DNA from: Bacillota bacterium
Lineage (GTDB): Bacteria > Bacillota > Clostridia > Christensenellales > CAG-138
Reading direction: 5' to 3'
Length of the DNA: 8,854 nucleotides
NCBI GenBank assembly: GCA_023461495.1
Contig: JAEYLA010000309.1
Location: 1-8,854, forward strand
Position 1 is the first letter of the stretch; each line of letters opens with the position of its first letter. The translations under genes and the position numbers were made by a program. The notes below the pieces were generated by a model that saw only the letters and a list, made by a program, of their open reading frames with translations, was not told where the DNA came from and made no database searches. Below, piece after piece: positions 1-6,292 of this stretch.

Positions 1-161
1 CCGCCTCCCGTTGCGATGCCTACCTTGTTCTGCGTTTTGCGCTTCGCGACAAGGCACTTTTTGTCATCCCCCACATAGCCGAGCATATCGGCATGGGCAA
101 GGTAAATACCATCGAGCATGTCCGGTACAAAGGTTTCGGGTGTGTTGAGTATTTTTTTCAT
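1..161 (-). CDS. dhaK: DhaK-type dihydroxyacetone kinase subunit, N-terminal fragment (cut by window edge)
   Basis: Translating the minus strand from the ATG at 161-159 gives 53 complete codons before the window ends. The protein begins MKKILNTPETFVPDMLDG, contains LAHADM and ends in NKVGIATGGG. This matches the start of the DAK1/DhaK fold, whose members begin MKK-(I/L)-(I/L)-N, have an L-A-HP-like segment, and reach a K-V-(G/A)-(glycine-rich) strand before the SGHEP-type dihydroxyacetone-binding region, which here lies outside the window. A GCGGAGGTAGG ribosome binding site sits just upstream of the ATG. In the family, DhaK binds dihydroxyacetone or a related short ketose covalently through a histidine, and a DhaL domain or subunit supplies phosphate from ATP or from a phosphotransfer protein. 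None of those residues can be checked here. The gene lies downstream of the lyase, behind a hairpin and possibly its own promoter, so it may be a separate transcription unit. The family call is fairly sure; the substrate is not. Confidence 0.75.
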   Translation of the reverse strand, partial: MKKILNTPETFVPDMLDGIYLAHADMLGYVGDDKKCLVAKRKTQNKVGIATGG

Positions 162-192
162 AGCCTACCTCCGCAAAGCGCATAGTTTTGTG

Positions 193-236
193 ATACGAAT
201 CCATTTTAACTTTATTCCATCAGCGCGAATTCGTAT
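193..236 (-). promoter_or_regulatory. Inverted repeat and possible promoter upstream of dhaK
   Basis: ATACGAAT at 193-200 and its exact reverse complement ATTCGTAT at 229-236 are separated by 28 bp, about 30 to 75 bp upstream of the dhaK start. Between them the minus strand reads TTAAAATGG, whose TAAAAT (208-203) is a passable -10 element. The matching -35 position has no good consensus. Two half-sites about three to four helical turns apart, bracketing a -10 element, would suit a repressor or activator of dhaK. This is pattern evidence only. Confidence 0.3.
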
Positions 237-250
237 ATACTATTTTTTTA

Positions 251-278
251 AAACGTGGCCAAATAATTGGCCACGTTT
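251..278 (-). terminator. Perfect 12-bp hairpin after the lyase gene
   Basis: The arms AAACGTGGCCAA (251-262) and TTGGCCACGTTT (267-278) are exact reverse complements around a 4-nt loop. The hairpin begins 16 nt past the lyase stop codon. On the minus strand the 3' arm ends in TTTT but continues into seven A residues, so the U-tract is short and partly inside the stem. It most likely ends or attenuates transcription leaving the aminotransferase-lyase genes before dhaK. A protein-binding palindrome is the alternative. Confidence 0.5.
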
Positions 279-294
279 CAAATGCGAAATAGCG

Positions 295-1194
295 TTACAG
301 GATCACCTGATTGAATTTCATCTCATCGAGCCTTGCGATCAGCCGCTTGGCCTCATCGCCGCATACCGCAACCATGGGAGCACGCATCTTTTCAGAGGCA
401 ATCACGCCCATATGCTTGAGCATCGCCTTGTAGCAGCCGATGTTGTTGCTCTCGCACAGGATGCCATTGAGAATATTCGTGCGGCGCTGCACCTTGACCG
501 CCGTCTCCTGATCGTTGGCGTGGATTGCCTTTGTAATCGCTTCATAATGTTCTGCGACGATCATCGCGTTGCCGGAAACAACGCCCTTGCCGCCCGCGGC
601 CATCACCACCTGGTAGAGATGATCCGGGCCGACCAGCACGTCAAAGTCCGGAATGGTCATGAAATCCTGGAGCTTTGTCATATCCGGATAGCTGTATTTG
701 ATGCCGACCACATTCGGGCAGGCTGCAGCGATCCTATTTGCAAGCGCGCGGCTGATATCGTTTATGGCATTCTGCGGAATGCTGTAGAGGTACACAGGGT
801 AATCCTTGGGCAGACTGTCCGCAACGGCTTTATAGAATTGGAACAGCGCCTCGTCGGAAAGCTTGAAGTACCACGGCGTTACAACGCCGATGCCGTCCGC
901 ACCGCATTCGAGCGCGTGGCGCGCAAGCTCTATGGTCTCGCTCGTATTGGCCCCGCCCACCTGGGCGAATACAGGCACGCGGCTTTTTGCCTGCTTCACA
1001 ACCGTCTCGGTCACGAGTTTTCTTTCATCAACCGAAAGATAGGCCATTTCACCCGTCGTTCCGCAGGGATACAGGCAATCGAGATTCTTGGAAATGACGT
1101 ACTCCGTCAGGCTCTCCAGGGAAGCCGTGTCCACATGGTCGTTCTGTGTAAGCGGCGTTACCAGGGGAACAACCACATCATATAAGCGTTTCAT
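295..1194 (-). CDS. DapA/N-acetylneuraminate lyase family aldolase (class I, pyruvate-type); not a typical DHDPS
   Basis: The 299-residue product is the usual length for this TIM-barrel family, which forms a Schiff base with a 2-oxo acid such as pyruvate. The family GTTGE phosphate/carboxylate-binding motif is at residues 45-49, TPWY at 107-110, the catalytic tyrosine in YLYSIP at about 137, and the Schiff-base lysine in VGIKYS at about 166. In genuine dihydrodipicolinate synthase, an arginine five residues after the tyrosine (R138 in E. coli) grips aspartate semialdehyde; here the segment is YSIPQN, with asparagine. That argues for a catabolic lyase, for example of a 4-hydroxy-2-oxo acid, rather than lysine synthesis. 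I prefer the ATG at 1194: a GTG three codons upstream (1203) is in frame, but AAAGGA is only 2 nt from the GTG and 11 nt from the ATG. The gene starts 25 nt after the aminotransferase stop, so the two are probably co-transcribed. The family is certain; the reaction is open. Confidence 0.92.
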   Translation of the reverse strand: MKRLYDVVVPLVTPLTQNDHVDTASLESLTEYVISKNLDCLYPCGTTGEMAYLSVDERKLVTETVVKQAKSRVPVFAQVGGANTSETIELARHALECGADGIGVVTPWYFKLSDEALFQFYKAVADSLPKDYPVYLYSIPQNAINDISRALANRIAAACPNVVGIKYSYPDMTKLQDFMTIPDFDVLVGPDHLYQVVMAAGGKGVVSGNAMIVAEHYEAITKAIHANDQETAVKVQRRTNILNGILCESNNIGCYKAMLKHMGVIASEKMRAPMVAVCGDEAKRLIARLDEMKFNQVIL

Positions 1195-1219
1195 ACGTTT
1201 CACTTTCCTTTCTTATGAC

Positions 1220-2398
1220 TTATTTCCTGAGTTCCGCTACAAATTCCTTGATTCTCCGGATGCCCTCAATAATGTTCTCTGTCGAAGTCGCATAGGAGAG
1301 GCGGAAGAAGCCCTCGCCCGAATTGCCAAAGCCGATGCCGGGCACGACGCCCACATGCTTCTGCTCAAGCAGACGGATTGCAAACTCTTCGGACGGCAGG
1401 CCCAGTTCCTGGATGTTTACAAACGCATAGAACGCACCCTGAGGCTTGACGCAGGAGAGGCCGTCGATGGCGTTGATGCCCTCGTAGACCAAATCCCTTC
1501 TGCGCGTAAACTCCGCAACCATCTGCTCCACATATTCCGTCGTGCCTGTCAGCGCCTCAACGCCCGCCCACTGCACCGCCGTGTTGACGCAGGAGATGGA
1601 GTTTTCATTGAGCCTGCTGATGGCCTCGATGATGTCCGCGGGGCCCGCCGTGTACGCAAGCCTCCAGCCGGTCATCGCGTAGGTCTTGGAGAAGGACTGC
1701 ACGATGATGGTGCGTTCCTTCATGCCGTCGATCATTGCGGGGCTGTAGAACTTCAAGCCGTCGAATATGATCTTGTGGTACACCTCGTCGGAGATGACGA
1801 TGAGATCATGCTTCTTGCAAAAATCGCAGAAGGCGATGAGCGCGTCATACGTAATGACCGCACCAGTGGGGTTGTTGGGGGAATTCAATAAAATCGCCTT
1901 TGTCTTGCTGGTGAGCGCTTCTTCAAGCGCCGCGATGTTGTATGTGAAGTTATCGCGCTCCTGCGTGGGAACAAGCACCGGCTTGCCGTACGCGAGCTTG
2001 GAATGGTTGGGATGGTTGCTCCAGCAGGGATCGGAAACGATCATCTCGTCATCGGCATCGAGCACCGCCAGCGCCGCCATTCGCAGCGAATCCATACCGC
2101 TGGGTGTGATGACGATTTCCGTTTCCGGGCTGTAATATTTGCCGTATTCCTTTTCCAGCGTGCGGCTGATGGCCTGGCGCAGCTCGGGAATGCCCGCATT
2201 GGGCGCATACTTCGTTTTGCCGTCCTTAAGGGCATTGACCGCCGCCTCCACGATATTCGGGGGCGTCGCAAAATCGGGCTCGCCAATCGTAAAGGAAACC
2301 ATATCGTTGCAATTTGCGGCGATCTTGTTTTGTTTTTCTAGGAAAACCCGGATGTAAGACCGCTCTAAGCAAGAGCCTGCGCTTGATACACGATTCAT
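1220..2398 (-). CDS. Class I/II pyridoxal-phosphate aminotransferase (aspartate aminotransferase subgroup I-like)
   Basis: The 392-residue product carries the complete fold-type I signature. It has GEPDF near residue 39, a tyrosine in KYAPNAGIPELR (63-74), the NNPTG cofactor loop (175-179), SDEVY with the pyridine-nitrogen aspartate D204 and Y207, and SFSKTYAMTGWR with PLP lysine K238 and phosphate-binding R246. The carboxylate-clamping arginine is in FFRLSYA (R366). Such enzymes move an amino group from an amino acid to a 2-oxo acid in the cytoplasm. The subgroup includes aspartate, aromatic, alanine and broad-range enzymes, so the donor cannot be read from sequence alone. The ATG at 2398 gives a normal N-terminal length, with AAAGGAG about 12 nt upstream. 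It lies 94 nt downstream of livF and 25 nt upstream of the aldolase gene. An importer, aminotransferase and aldolase in a row suggest catabolism of an imported amino acid to a 2-oxo acid that is then cleaved. Confidence 0.93.
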   Translation of the reverse strand: MNRVSSAGSCLERSYIRVFLEKQNKIAANCNDMVSFTIGEPDFATPPNIVEAAVNALKDGKTKYAPNAGIPELRQAISRTLEKEYGKYYSPETEIVITPSGMDSLRMAALAVLDADDEMIVSDPCWSNHPNHSKLAYGKPVLVPTQERDNFTYNIAALEEALTSKTKAILLNSPNNPTGAVITYDALIAFCDFCKKHDLIVISDEVYHKIIFDGLKFYSPAMIDGMKERTIIVQSFSKTYAMTGWRLAYTAGPADIIEAISRLNENSISCVNTAVQWAGVEALTGTTEYVEQMVAEFTRRRDLVYEGINAIDGLSCVKPQGAFYAFVNIQELGLPSEEFAIRLLEQKHVGVVPGIGFGNSGEGFFRLSYATSTENIIEGIRRIKEFVAELRK

Positions 2399-2435
2399 TG
2401 GGAAACTATGCTCCTTTTCACATTTTTCAAAGACC

Positions 2436-2462
2436 GGCCCCGGCGCTTAGCTTAGGGCGGCC
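2436..2462. other. GC-rich imperfect hairpin between livF and the aminotransferase gene
   Basis: GGCCCC (2436-2441) pairs with GG-C-GGCC (2456-2462) with one bulged base. It is flanked by AAAGA (2429-2433) and TCTTT (2463-2467), which can extend the stem past a 2-nt bulge. The better T-run (TCTTTTTCT, 2463-2471) is on the plus strand, so as an intrinsic terminator it would face antisense transcripts. On the coding (minus) strand only TCTTTG follows. It may modulate read-through from livF into the metabolic genes; the evidence is weak. Nothing else was found in this 94-nt spacer apart from the aminotransferase ribosome binding site. Confidence 0.3.
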
Positions 2463-2492
2463 TCTTTTTCTACATGCTGTTGTCATAAGGCT

Positions 2493-3200
2493 TCAGGTGC
2501 CCAGATACGCCTCGCGCACCTTTTCGTTGTTCTTGATCTCCTTGGCGGGGCCGGAAAAGGCGATCTTCCCGGTTTCAAGCACATACGCTCTGTCAGCAAT
2601 ACTCAACGCCATGTTTGCGTTCTGCTCAACAAGAAGTATGGTCATGCCCTCTTTTTGGAGCATCTGGATAATATCAAATATGCCGCGTACGATGATGGGC
2701 GCCAAACCCATGGAGGGTTCGTCCAGCAGCAATATTTTCCCGCCCGTCATCATCGCCCGCGCGACGGCCAGCATCTGCTGCTCCCCGCCGGACAAGGTTC
2801 CGCCCAGCTGGCTCTGCCGTTCCGCCAGCCGCGGAAAATGATCAAACGCCCGCTCCATATTCTTTTTAATGATCGCGTGATCCTTATGGATATAGCCGCC
2901 CATAAGGAGATTTTCACGAACGGTCATATTGTAGATAATCCTGCGCCCTTCCGGCACATGGCAGATGCCGCGCTCCACAATCTTATTGGGGGGAAGCTTT
3001 GTGATCTCCTCGCCCTCAAATTTGATGGAGGTATCCTTTGTTACCTTATTCAGCCCCGAGATCGCGCGGAGCGTGCTGGTTTTTCCCGCGCCGTTCGCGC
3101 CGATCAGGGTTACGATCTCGGACTTGTTCACCATGAAGCTGATATCGTCCACGCCCCTGATGGATCCGTAAGAAACGCCCAAATGACTGATCTCTAGCAT
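2493..3200 (-). CDS. livF: Branched-chain amino acid-type ABC transporter, ATP-binding subunit LivF
   Basis: The 235-residue product is a full-length LivF-type nucleotide-binding subunit. Visible motifs are Walker A GANGAGKT (34-41), the HVPEGRRI segment typical of LivF (81-88), the ABC signature LSGGEQQ (136-142), Walker B ILLLDEP (156-162) and LLVEQNANMA (189-198), where the usual switch histidine is glutamine, as is normal for LivF. It would pair with LivG on the cytoplasmic face of the LivH-LivM channel and use ATP to drive uptake. The ATG overlaps the end of livG by 7 nt (ATGCTAG), indicating translational coupling. There is nothing truncated or odd. The family covers leucine/isoleucine/valine importers but also transporters for urea, amides, other amino acids and aromatic acids, so the label does not fix the substrate. 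Confidence 0.96.
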   Translation of the reverse strand: MLEISHLGVSYGSIRGVDDISFMVNKSEIVTLIGANGAGKTSTLRAISGLNKVTKDTSIKFEGEEITKLPPNKIVERGICHVPEGRRIIYNMTVRENLLMGGYIHKDHAIIKKNMERAFDHFPRLAERQSQLGGTLSGGEQQMLAVARAMMTGGKILLLDEPSMGLAPIIVRGIFDIIQMLQKEGMTILLVEQNANMALSIADRAYVLETGKIAFSGPAKEIKNNEKVREAYLGT

Positions 3201-3970
3201 GTCTCACCATCATCCTTTCCAAGATACGCCTCGATCACCTTGGGATTTTTCTGCACCTCTTCGGGCTTACCTTCCGCGATCGTCACGCCAAAGTCGATTA
3301 CCTTAATGCGGTCCGCAATCGCCATGACCATATTCATGTGATGCTCGATCAAAACAATGGTGATGTCAAAGGCATTGCGCACCTCCCGGATCAGCTGCAC
3401 AAGCTCCTCCACCTCGCCCGGATTCATGCCTGCAGCCGGTTCGTCAAGGCAGAGGATCTTCGGATTTGTCGCAAGCGCTCTCGCGATCTCCAATCGGCGC
3501 TGCTTTCCGTATGGCAGGTTCTTTGCCATAAAATCCGCTTCCTGATCCAGATGGAACACCTCAAGGAGTTCCCTGGCCTTCTTCTTGAAGCTTTCTTCCC
3601 GCGCTTTGAATTTTTTCGTACGGAACAGCGCCTCCATCAGGTTATAGTCCACCTGCAGCTCCATTGCGATGAGGAGATTGTCAAGGACGCTTGCATTGCC
3701 GAACAGCCTGATGTTCTGGAAGGTACGCGCGATGCCGTTTTCCGTAAAAATGTTGGCGCGCTCCCCGTTCATCAGTTTGTCGCCGATTTTGATGGTGCCG
3801 CGGGTCGGCTGATAGATACCGGTGAGCATATTGAAAATCGTTGTCTTTCCGGCGCCGTTCGGCCCTATGACCGCAAGCAGCTCATGTTCCTGCAGCTCCA
3901 GGTTGAAATCATCCACCGCTTTTAAGCCGCCGAATTCTATAGATAAATGTTCTGCAACCAATAACGACAT
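3194..3970 (-). CDS. livG: Branched-chain amino acid-type ABC transporter, ATP-binding subunit LivG
   Basis: The 258-residue product is a full-length LivG. It shows Walker A GPNGAGKTT (36-44), the Q-loop in ARTFQNIRLF (Q85), the LivG form of the signature, LPYGKQRRLEIARAL (152-166), Walker B ILCLDEPAAGMNP (172-184) and the switch histidine in IVLIEHHMN (H210). The charged stretch at about 114-137 after the Q-loop is the LivG insertion seen in many relatives. It is the second ATPase of the importer, partner of LivF and of the LivH and LivM membrane subunits. Start choice: the ATG at 3970 has AGGAAGAG immediately upstream. It follows livM by 21 nt and overlaps livF by 7 nt. Confidence 0.96.
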   Translation of the reverse strand: MSLLVAEHLSIEFGGLKAVDDFNLELQEHELLAVIGPNGAGKTTIFNMLTGIYQPTRGTIKIGDKLMNGERANIFTENGIARTFQNIRLFGNASVLDNLLIAMELQVDYNLMEALFRTKKFKAREESFKKKARELLEVFHLDQEADFMAKNLPYGKQRRLEIARALATNPKILCLDEPAAGMNPGEVEELVQLIREVRNAFDITIVLIEHHMNMVMAIADRIKVIDFGVTIAEGKPEEVQKNPKVIEAYLGKDDGETC

Positions 3971-3991
3971 AACTCTTCCTGCTTTCCCGTC

Positions 3992-5077
3992 TTATTCCTG
4001 GCCTGCGCGCCTGTCCGGGGAATTTTCTTTTTTCCCGAAGAGGCGCTTCGCGCTCTGCAGCAGCGACGGCAGCAATCCGCCGTTCTCCGCCCGCTGATAG
4101 ACGCTCTCCTTTTCACCAAAGCGCATAAAGCCGAATTCATGCCTTCCGAAGATGCCCTTGGGGCGGTTGAGCATGATGATGATCAGCGCCAGCGCAAAGA
4201 TCACAAGGCGCCACTGGTCCACAACGCGCAGGAACTCCGGCAAAATGGTAAAGAGCACAGCGCCCAGCATGGCGCTGCTGTAGCTTCCAACGCCGCCCGC
4301 GTAGAGGTACATCAGCATATCCGTGGATTTCGCTTGGTTGAACATCTCCGGGTTGATAAACATCAGCTGGTGCGCATACAGCGCGCCGCCCAGGCCCGCG
4401 ATAAATGCGGACAAAATGAACGATATAATCTTCTTGCGCGTCGTATTGATCCCCATCGTCTCGGCGGCCAGCTCATTTTCACGGATCGCGATACAGCTTC
4501 TTCCGTATGCGGAATGCGTGAAATTTCTGAGCAGGAACATAACGAGTATCACAATCAAGAACAGGATTGGGAACGTGGAAAGGTTCGCAATACCGCTCAA
4601 GCCCTTTGCCTGGCCGGAGTAGGGGAACACGCGCCAAAGTACGCGGATGATCTCACTAAAGCCAAGCGTAATAATCGCAAGATAATCGCCCTTTAAGCGC
4701 AGGGAGGGGATGCCGATCGCAAAGCCGATCAGCGCCGCCACAACGGCTCCAAGGAGGATTGCGGCAAAAAACAGCAGATAGGCCGCGATATCGTTCGTCA
4801 TGAGTGGCGCGAACACTTTCTTGGTCAGCATTGCGGACGTATAGGCGCCTACGGACATGAAGCCCGCCTGTCCCAAGGAGAACTGCCCGGTCATGCCGTT
4901 GATCAGGTTCAGGCTCATCGCCACGATGGCGTTTATGCAGGCAAGCTTCAATATCTGGTACCAATAGGGGTTGAGGATGCCGACCTTTGCAAAGCCCTCA
5001 ACAGCCAGAAATACAACGGGTATCATGATATAGCTCAGATACGATCTGTTTTGATTGCGTATGATGCTCTTTTTCAT
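3992..5077 (-). CDS. livM: Branched-chain amino acid-type ABC transporter, permease LivM
   Basis: The 361-residue product is a hydrophobic inner-membrane permease with roughly nine to ten predicted membrane segments. Diagnostic LivM features are LINGMTGQFSLGQAGFMSVG (58-77), SLRLKGDYLAIITLGF (125-140), the cytoplasmic coupling segment around YGRSCIAIRENELAAETMGI (191-210) and the NRPKGIFG end motif (304-311). With LivH it forms the translocation path. Two details deviate. The usual GG-(M/L/V)-GS-x-x-GP stretch reads AGGVGSYSSAMLG (260-272). After NRPKGIFG there is a hydrophilic C-terminal tail of about 50 residues, lysine/arginine-rich near the end. The start at 5077 has AAGGGGAT upstream, inside the end of livH; the livH stop is 9 nt away. 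Confidence 0.95.
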   Translation of the reverse strand: MKKSIIRNQNRSYLSYIMIPVVFLAVEGFAKVGILNPYWYQILKLACINAIVAMSLNLINGMTGQFSLGQAGFMSVGAYTSAMLTKKVFAPLMTNDIAAYLLFFAAILLGAVVAALIGFAIGIPSLRLKGDYLAIITLGFSEIIRVLWRVFPYSGQAKGLSGIANLSTFPILFLIVILVMFLLRNFTHSAYGRSCIAIRENELAAETMGINTTRKKIISFILSAFIAGLGGALYAHQLMFINPEMFNQAKSTDMLMYLYAGGVGSYSSAMLGAVLFTILPEFLRVVDQWRLVIFALALIIIMLNRPKGIFGRHEFGFMRFGEKESVYQRAENGGLLPSLLQSAKRLFGKKENSPDRRAGQE

Positions 5078-5086
5078 GCTATCCCC

Positions 5087-5968
5087 TTATACCTTTTCTG
5101 TCGTAATCTTGCCAAACAAGCCGGCGGGCTTCACAAGCAGAATAATAATCAGCACCAGATACGCCACTCCAAAACCGACATCGGCATTGAATTTTGTAGC
5201 GAATATCTCAATCACGCCCATGATGATGCCGCCGTACATCGCGCCGCGGATGCTGCCGATGCCGCCGATAACCGCGGCAATAAAGGCTTTGTTGCCGAGG
5301 AACGAGCCGATGCTGACCTCCAGCGTGGGATACATGACCCCATAAAATACGCCGCCCGCGCCGGCAAGCGCGGCGCCGATAAAGAAAGTAATGGCGATGA
5401 TGGCGTTGATATCGATGCCCATCAGGCACGCCGCATCCCTGTCGGCTGAAACCGTGCGCATAGCGCGGCCCACCTTTGTCTTGCTCACGAGAAAATTAAG
5501 GCCTGCCATCAAGACAAACGCCAAAGCGATCAGTATGATCTGGGCGGATGTAATGGTAACGCCGAACATCTCGATATTCTGGCTCTTGATCAGCTCCGGA
5601 AAGGGCTTAGGAATGGGCCCGATAAACGGAAGCGCCCTGCATAGGTTCTGTATAAACATAGAAACGCCCAGCGCCGTAATGAGCGCGGACAGTTTCGGTT
5701 GATTTCTCATCGGTCGGTATGCAATACGCTCTGTAACAACGCCAATCAGGCCCACCACAAGCATTGCCGCGACAACGCTGACAAACAGGCTCTGCTGCAT
5801 GAACAGGCAAGTAAAAAACGCCGTATATGCACCCAGCATTAAAAAATCGCCGTGCGCGAAATTGATCAGGTCTACGATGCCGTAAACCATTGTGTAGCCA
5901 AGCGCCACCAATGCATAGATGGTTCCCAGCTGTACGCCGTATATGAGCAACTGAAAAAACTGTGCCAT
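5087..5968 (-). CDS. livH: Branched-chain amino acid-type ABC transporter, permease LivH
   Basis: The 293-residue product is a hydrophobic permease of about eight membrane segments. It contains the LivH hallmark DLINFAHGDFLMLGAY (33-48), RIAYRPMR (81-88), the coupling region VGRAMRTVSADRDAACLMGI (166-185) and AAVIGGIGSIRGAMYGG (231-247). It ends in the common LLVKPAGLFGK motif. The reading frame stays open another 28 codons upstream, but that stretch is hydrophilic and unlike the family. The ATG at 5968 (MAQFFQLLIYG) has AAGGAAGGG spaced 5 nt away, so I start there. It is preceded by an unusually long, hairpin-rich spacer after livK and followed after 9 nt by livM. Confidence 0.95.
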   Translation of the reverse strand: MAQFFQLLIYGVQLGTIYALVALGYTMVYGIVDLINFAHGDFLMLGAYTAFFTCLFMQQSLFVSVVAAMLVVGLIGVVTERIAYRPMRNQPKLSALITALGVSMFIQNLCRALPFIGPIPKPFPELIKSQNIEMFGVTITSAQIILIALAFVLMAGLNFLVSKTKVGRAMRTVSADRDAACLMGIDINAIIAITFFIGAALAGAGGVFYGVMYPTLEVSIGSFLGNKAFIAAVIGGIGSIRGAMYGGIIMGVIEIFATKFNADVGFGVAYLVLIIILLVKPAGLFGKITTEKV

Positions 5969-6292
5969 AACTACCCTTCCTTTTTCATCATGCAAGAACA
6001 GGCGCTCTTTCGTTCCGCCCGCCGGGCAATCCGCAGGCGTGTTCTCACGCATCCTCCATCCCCGACGATGCCGCTCCAGGGCGGCTCCTTCGCCAGGGTA
6101 CTTCCATACCGCTTTAAGGGATCAAAGCTGACGCGCCTGTCGCCAGCTTTGACAGATATGGTTCTTTTCATAATTGTTTCCGCTGTGCCGGGGCGTGAAA
6201 ACGCCCCGGCATGCAGCCCTCCATTGCCGCAGAAAAAGCGGCATAAGGGTTTTCAGGAGGATGACCCGTCCTGCATTTCTACAAATTCCGTT
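5969..6292 (-). other. 324-nt hairpin-rich spacer between livK and livH
   Basis: No convincing gene is present. Several short inverted repeats lie within it: GCGTG/CACGC (6037-6050), GCCGC/GCGGC (6070-6085), TCAAAGCTG/CAGCTTTGA (6122-6152), an 11-bp GC stem (6186-6211) and TGCCGC/GCGGCA (6225-6243). None is followed on the coding strand by a clear T-run, so they do not look like simple terminators. In liv-type operons, structure after the binding-protein gene commonly lets the binding protein be made in excess over membrane subunits. The livH ribosome binding site occupies the low-coordinate end. Confidence 0.55.
6186..6211 (-). other. Strong GC-rich stem-loop downstream of livK
   Basis: TGCCGGGGCGT (6186-6196) and ACGCCCCGGCA (6201-6211) form a perfect 11-bp stem with a 4-nt loop, about 80 nt past the livK stop. 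It is the strongest structure in the spacer. Without a downstream U-tract it is more likely an mRNA-stabilising 3'-end or processing barrier for livK than an intrinsic terminator. The loop is GAAA if transcribed from the plus strand and UUUC from the minus strand. Confidence 0.6.

Noticed and set aside
118..1185. A long plus-strand open frame opposite the aldolase gene (and similar ones opposite the aminotransferase, livM and livK)
   Set aside because: The minus-strand products carry complete catalytic motifs; the plus-strand translations are low-complexity antisense shadows rich in His/Arg without recognisable domains.
295..1194. Naming the aldolase dapA (lysine biosynthesis)
   Set aside because: The arginine needed for aspartate semialdehyde is replaced by asparagine and no other lysine genes are nearby.
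5969..6052. A 28-codon N-terminal extension of LivH
   Set aside because: The extension is hydrophilic and atypical, while the ATG at 5968 has a strong ribosome binding site and begins exactly where LivH proteins usually do.
5971..6171. A 66-codon minus-strand reading frame in the livK-livH spacer
   Set aside because: It has no good ribosome binding site (only GCGGAAAC upstream), its composition is arginine-rich and unlike the neighbouring proteins, and it is interrupted by the inverted repeats of the spacer.
6186..6211. Calling the strong livK-livH stem-loop an intrinsic terminator
   Set aside because: Neither strand has a T-run after the stem, and the permease and ATPase genes downstream must be transcribed with livK.
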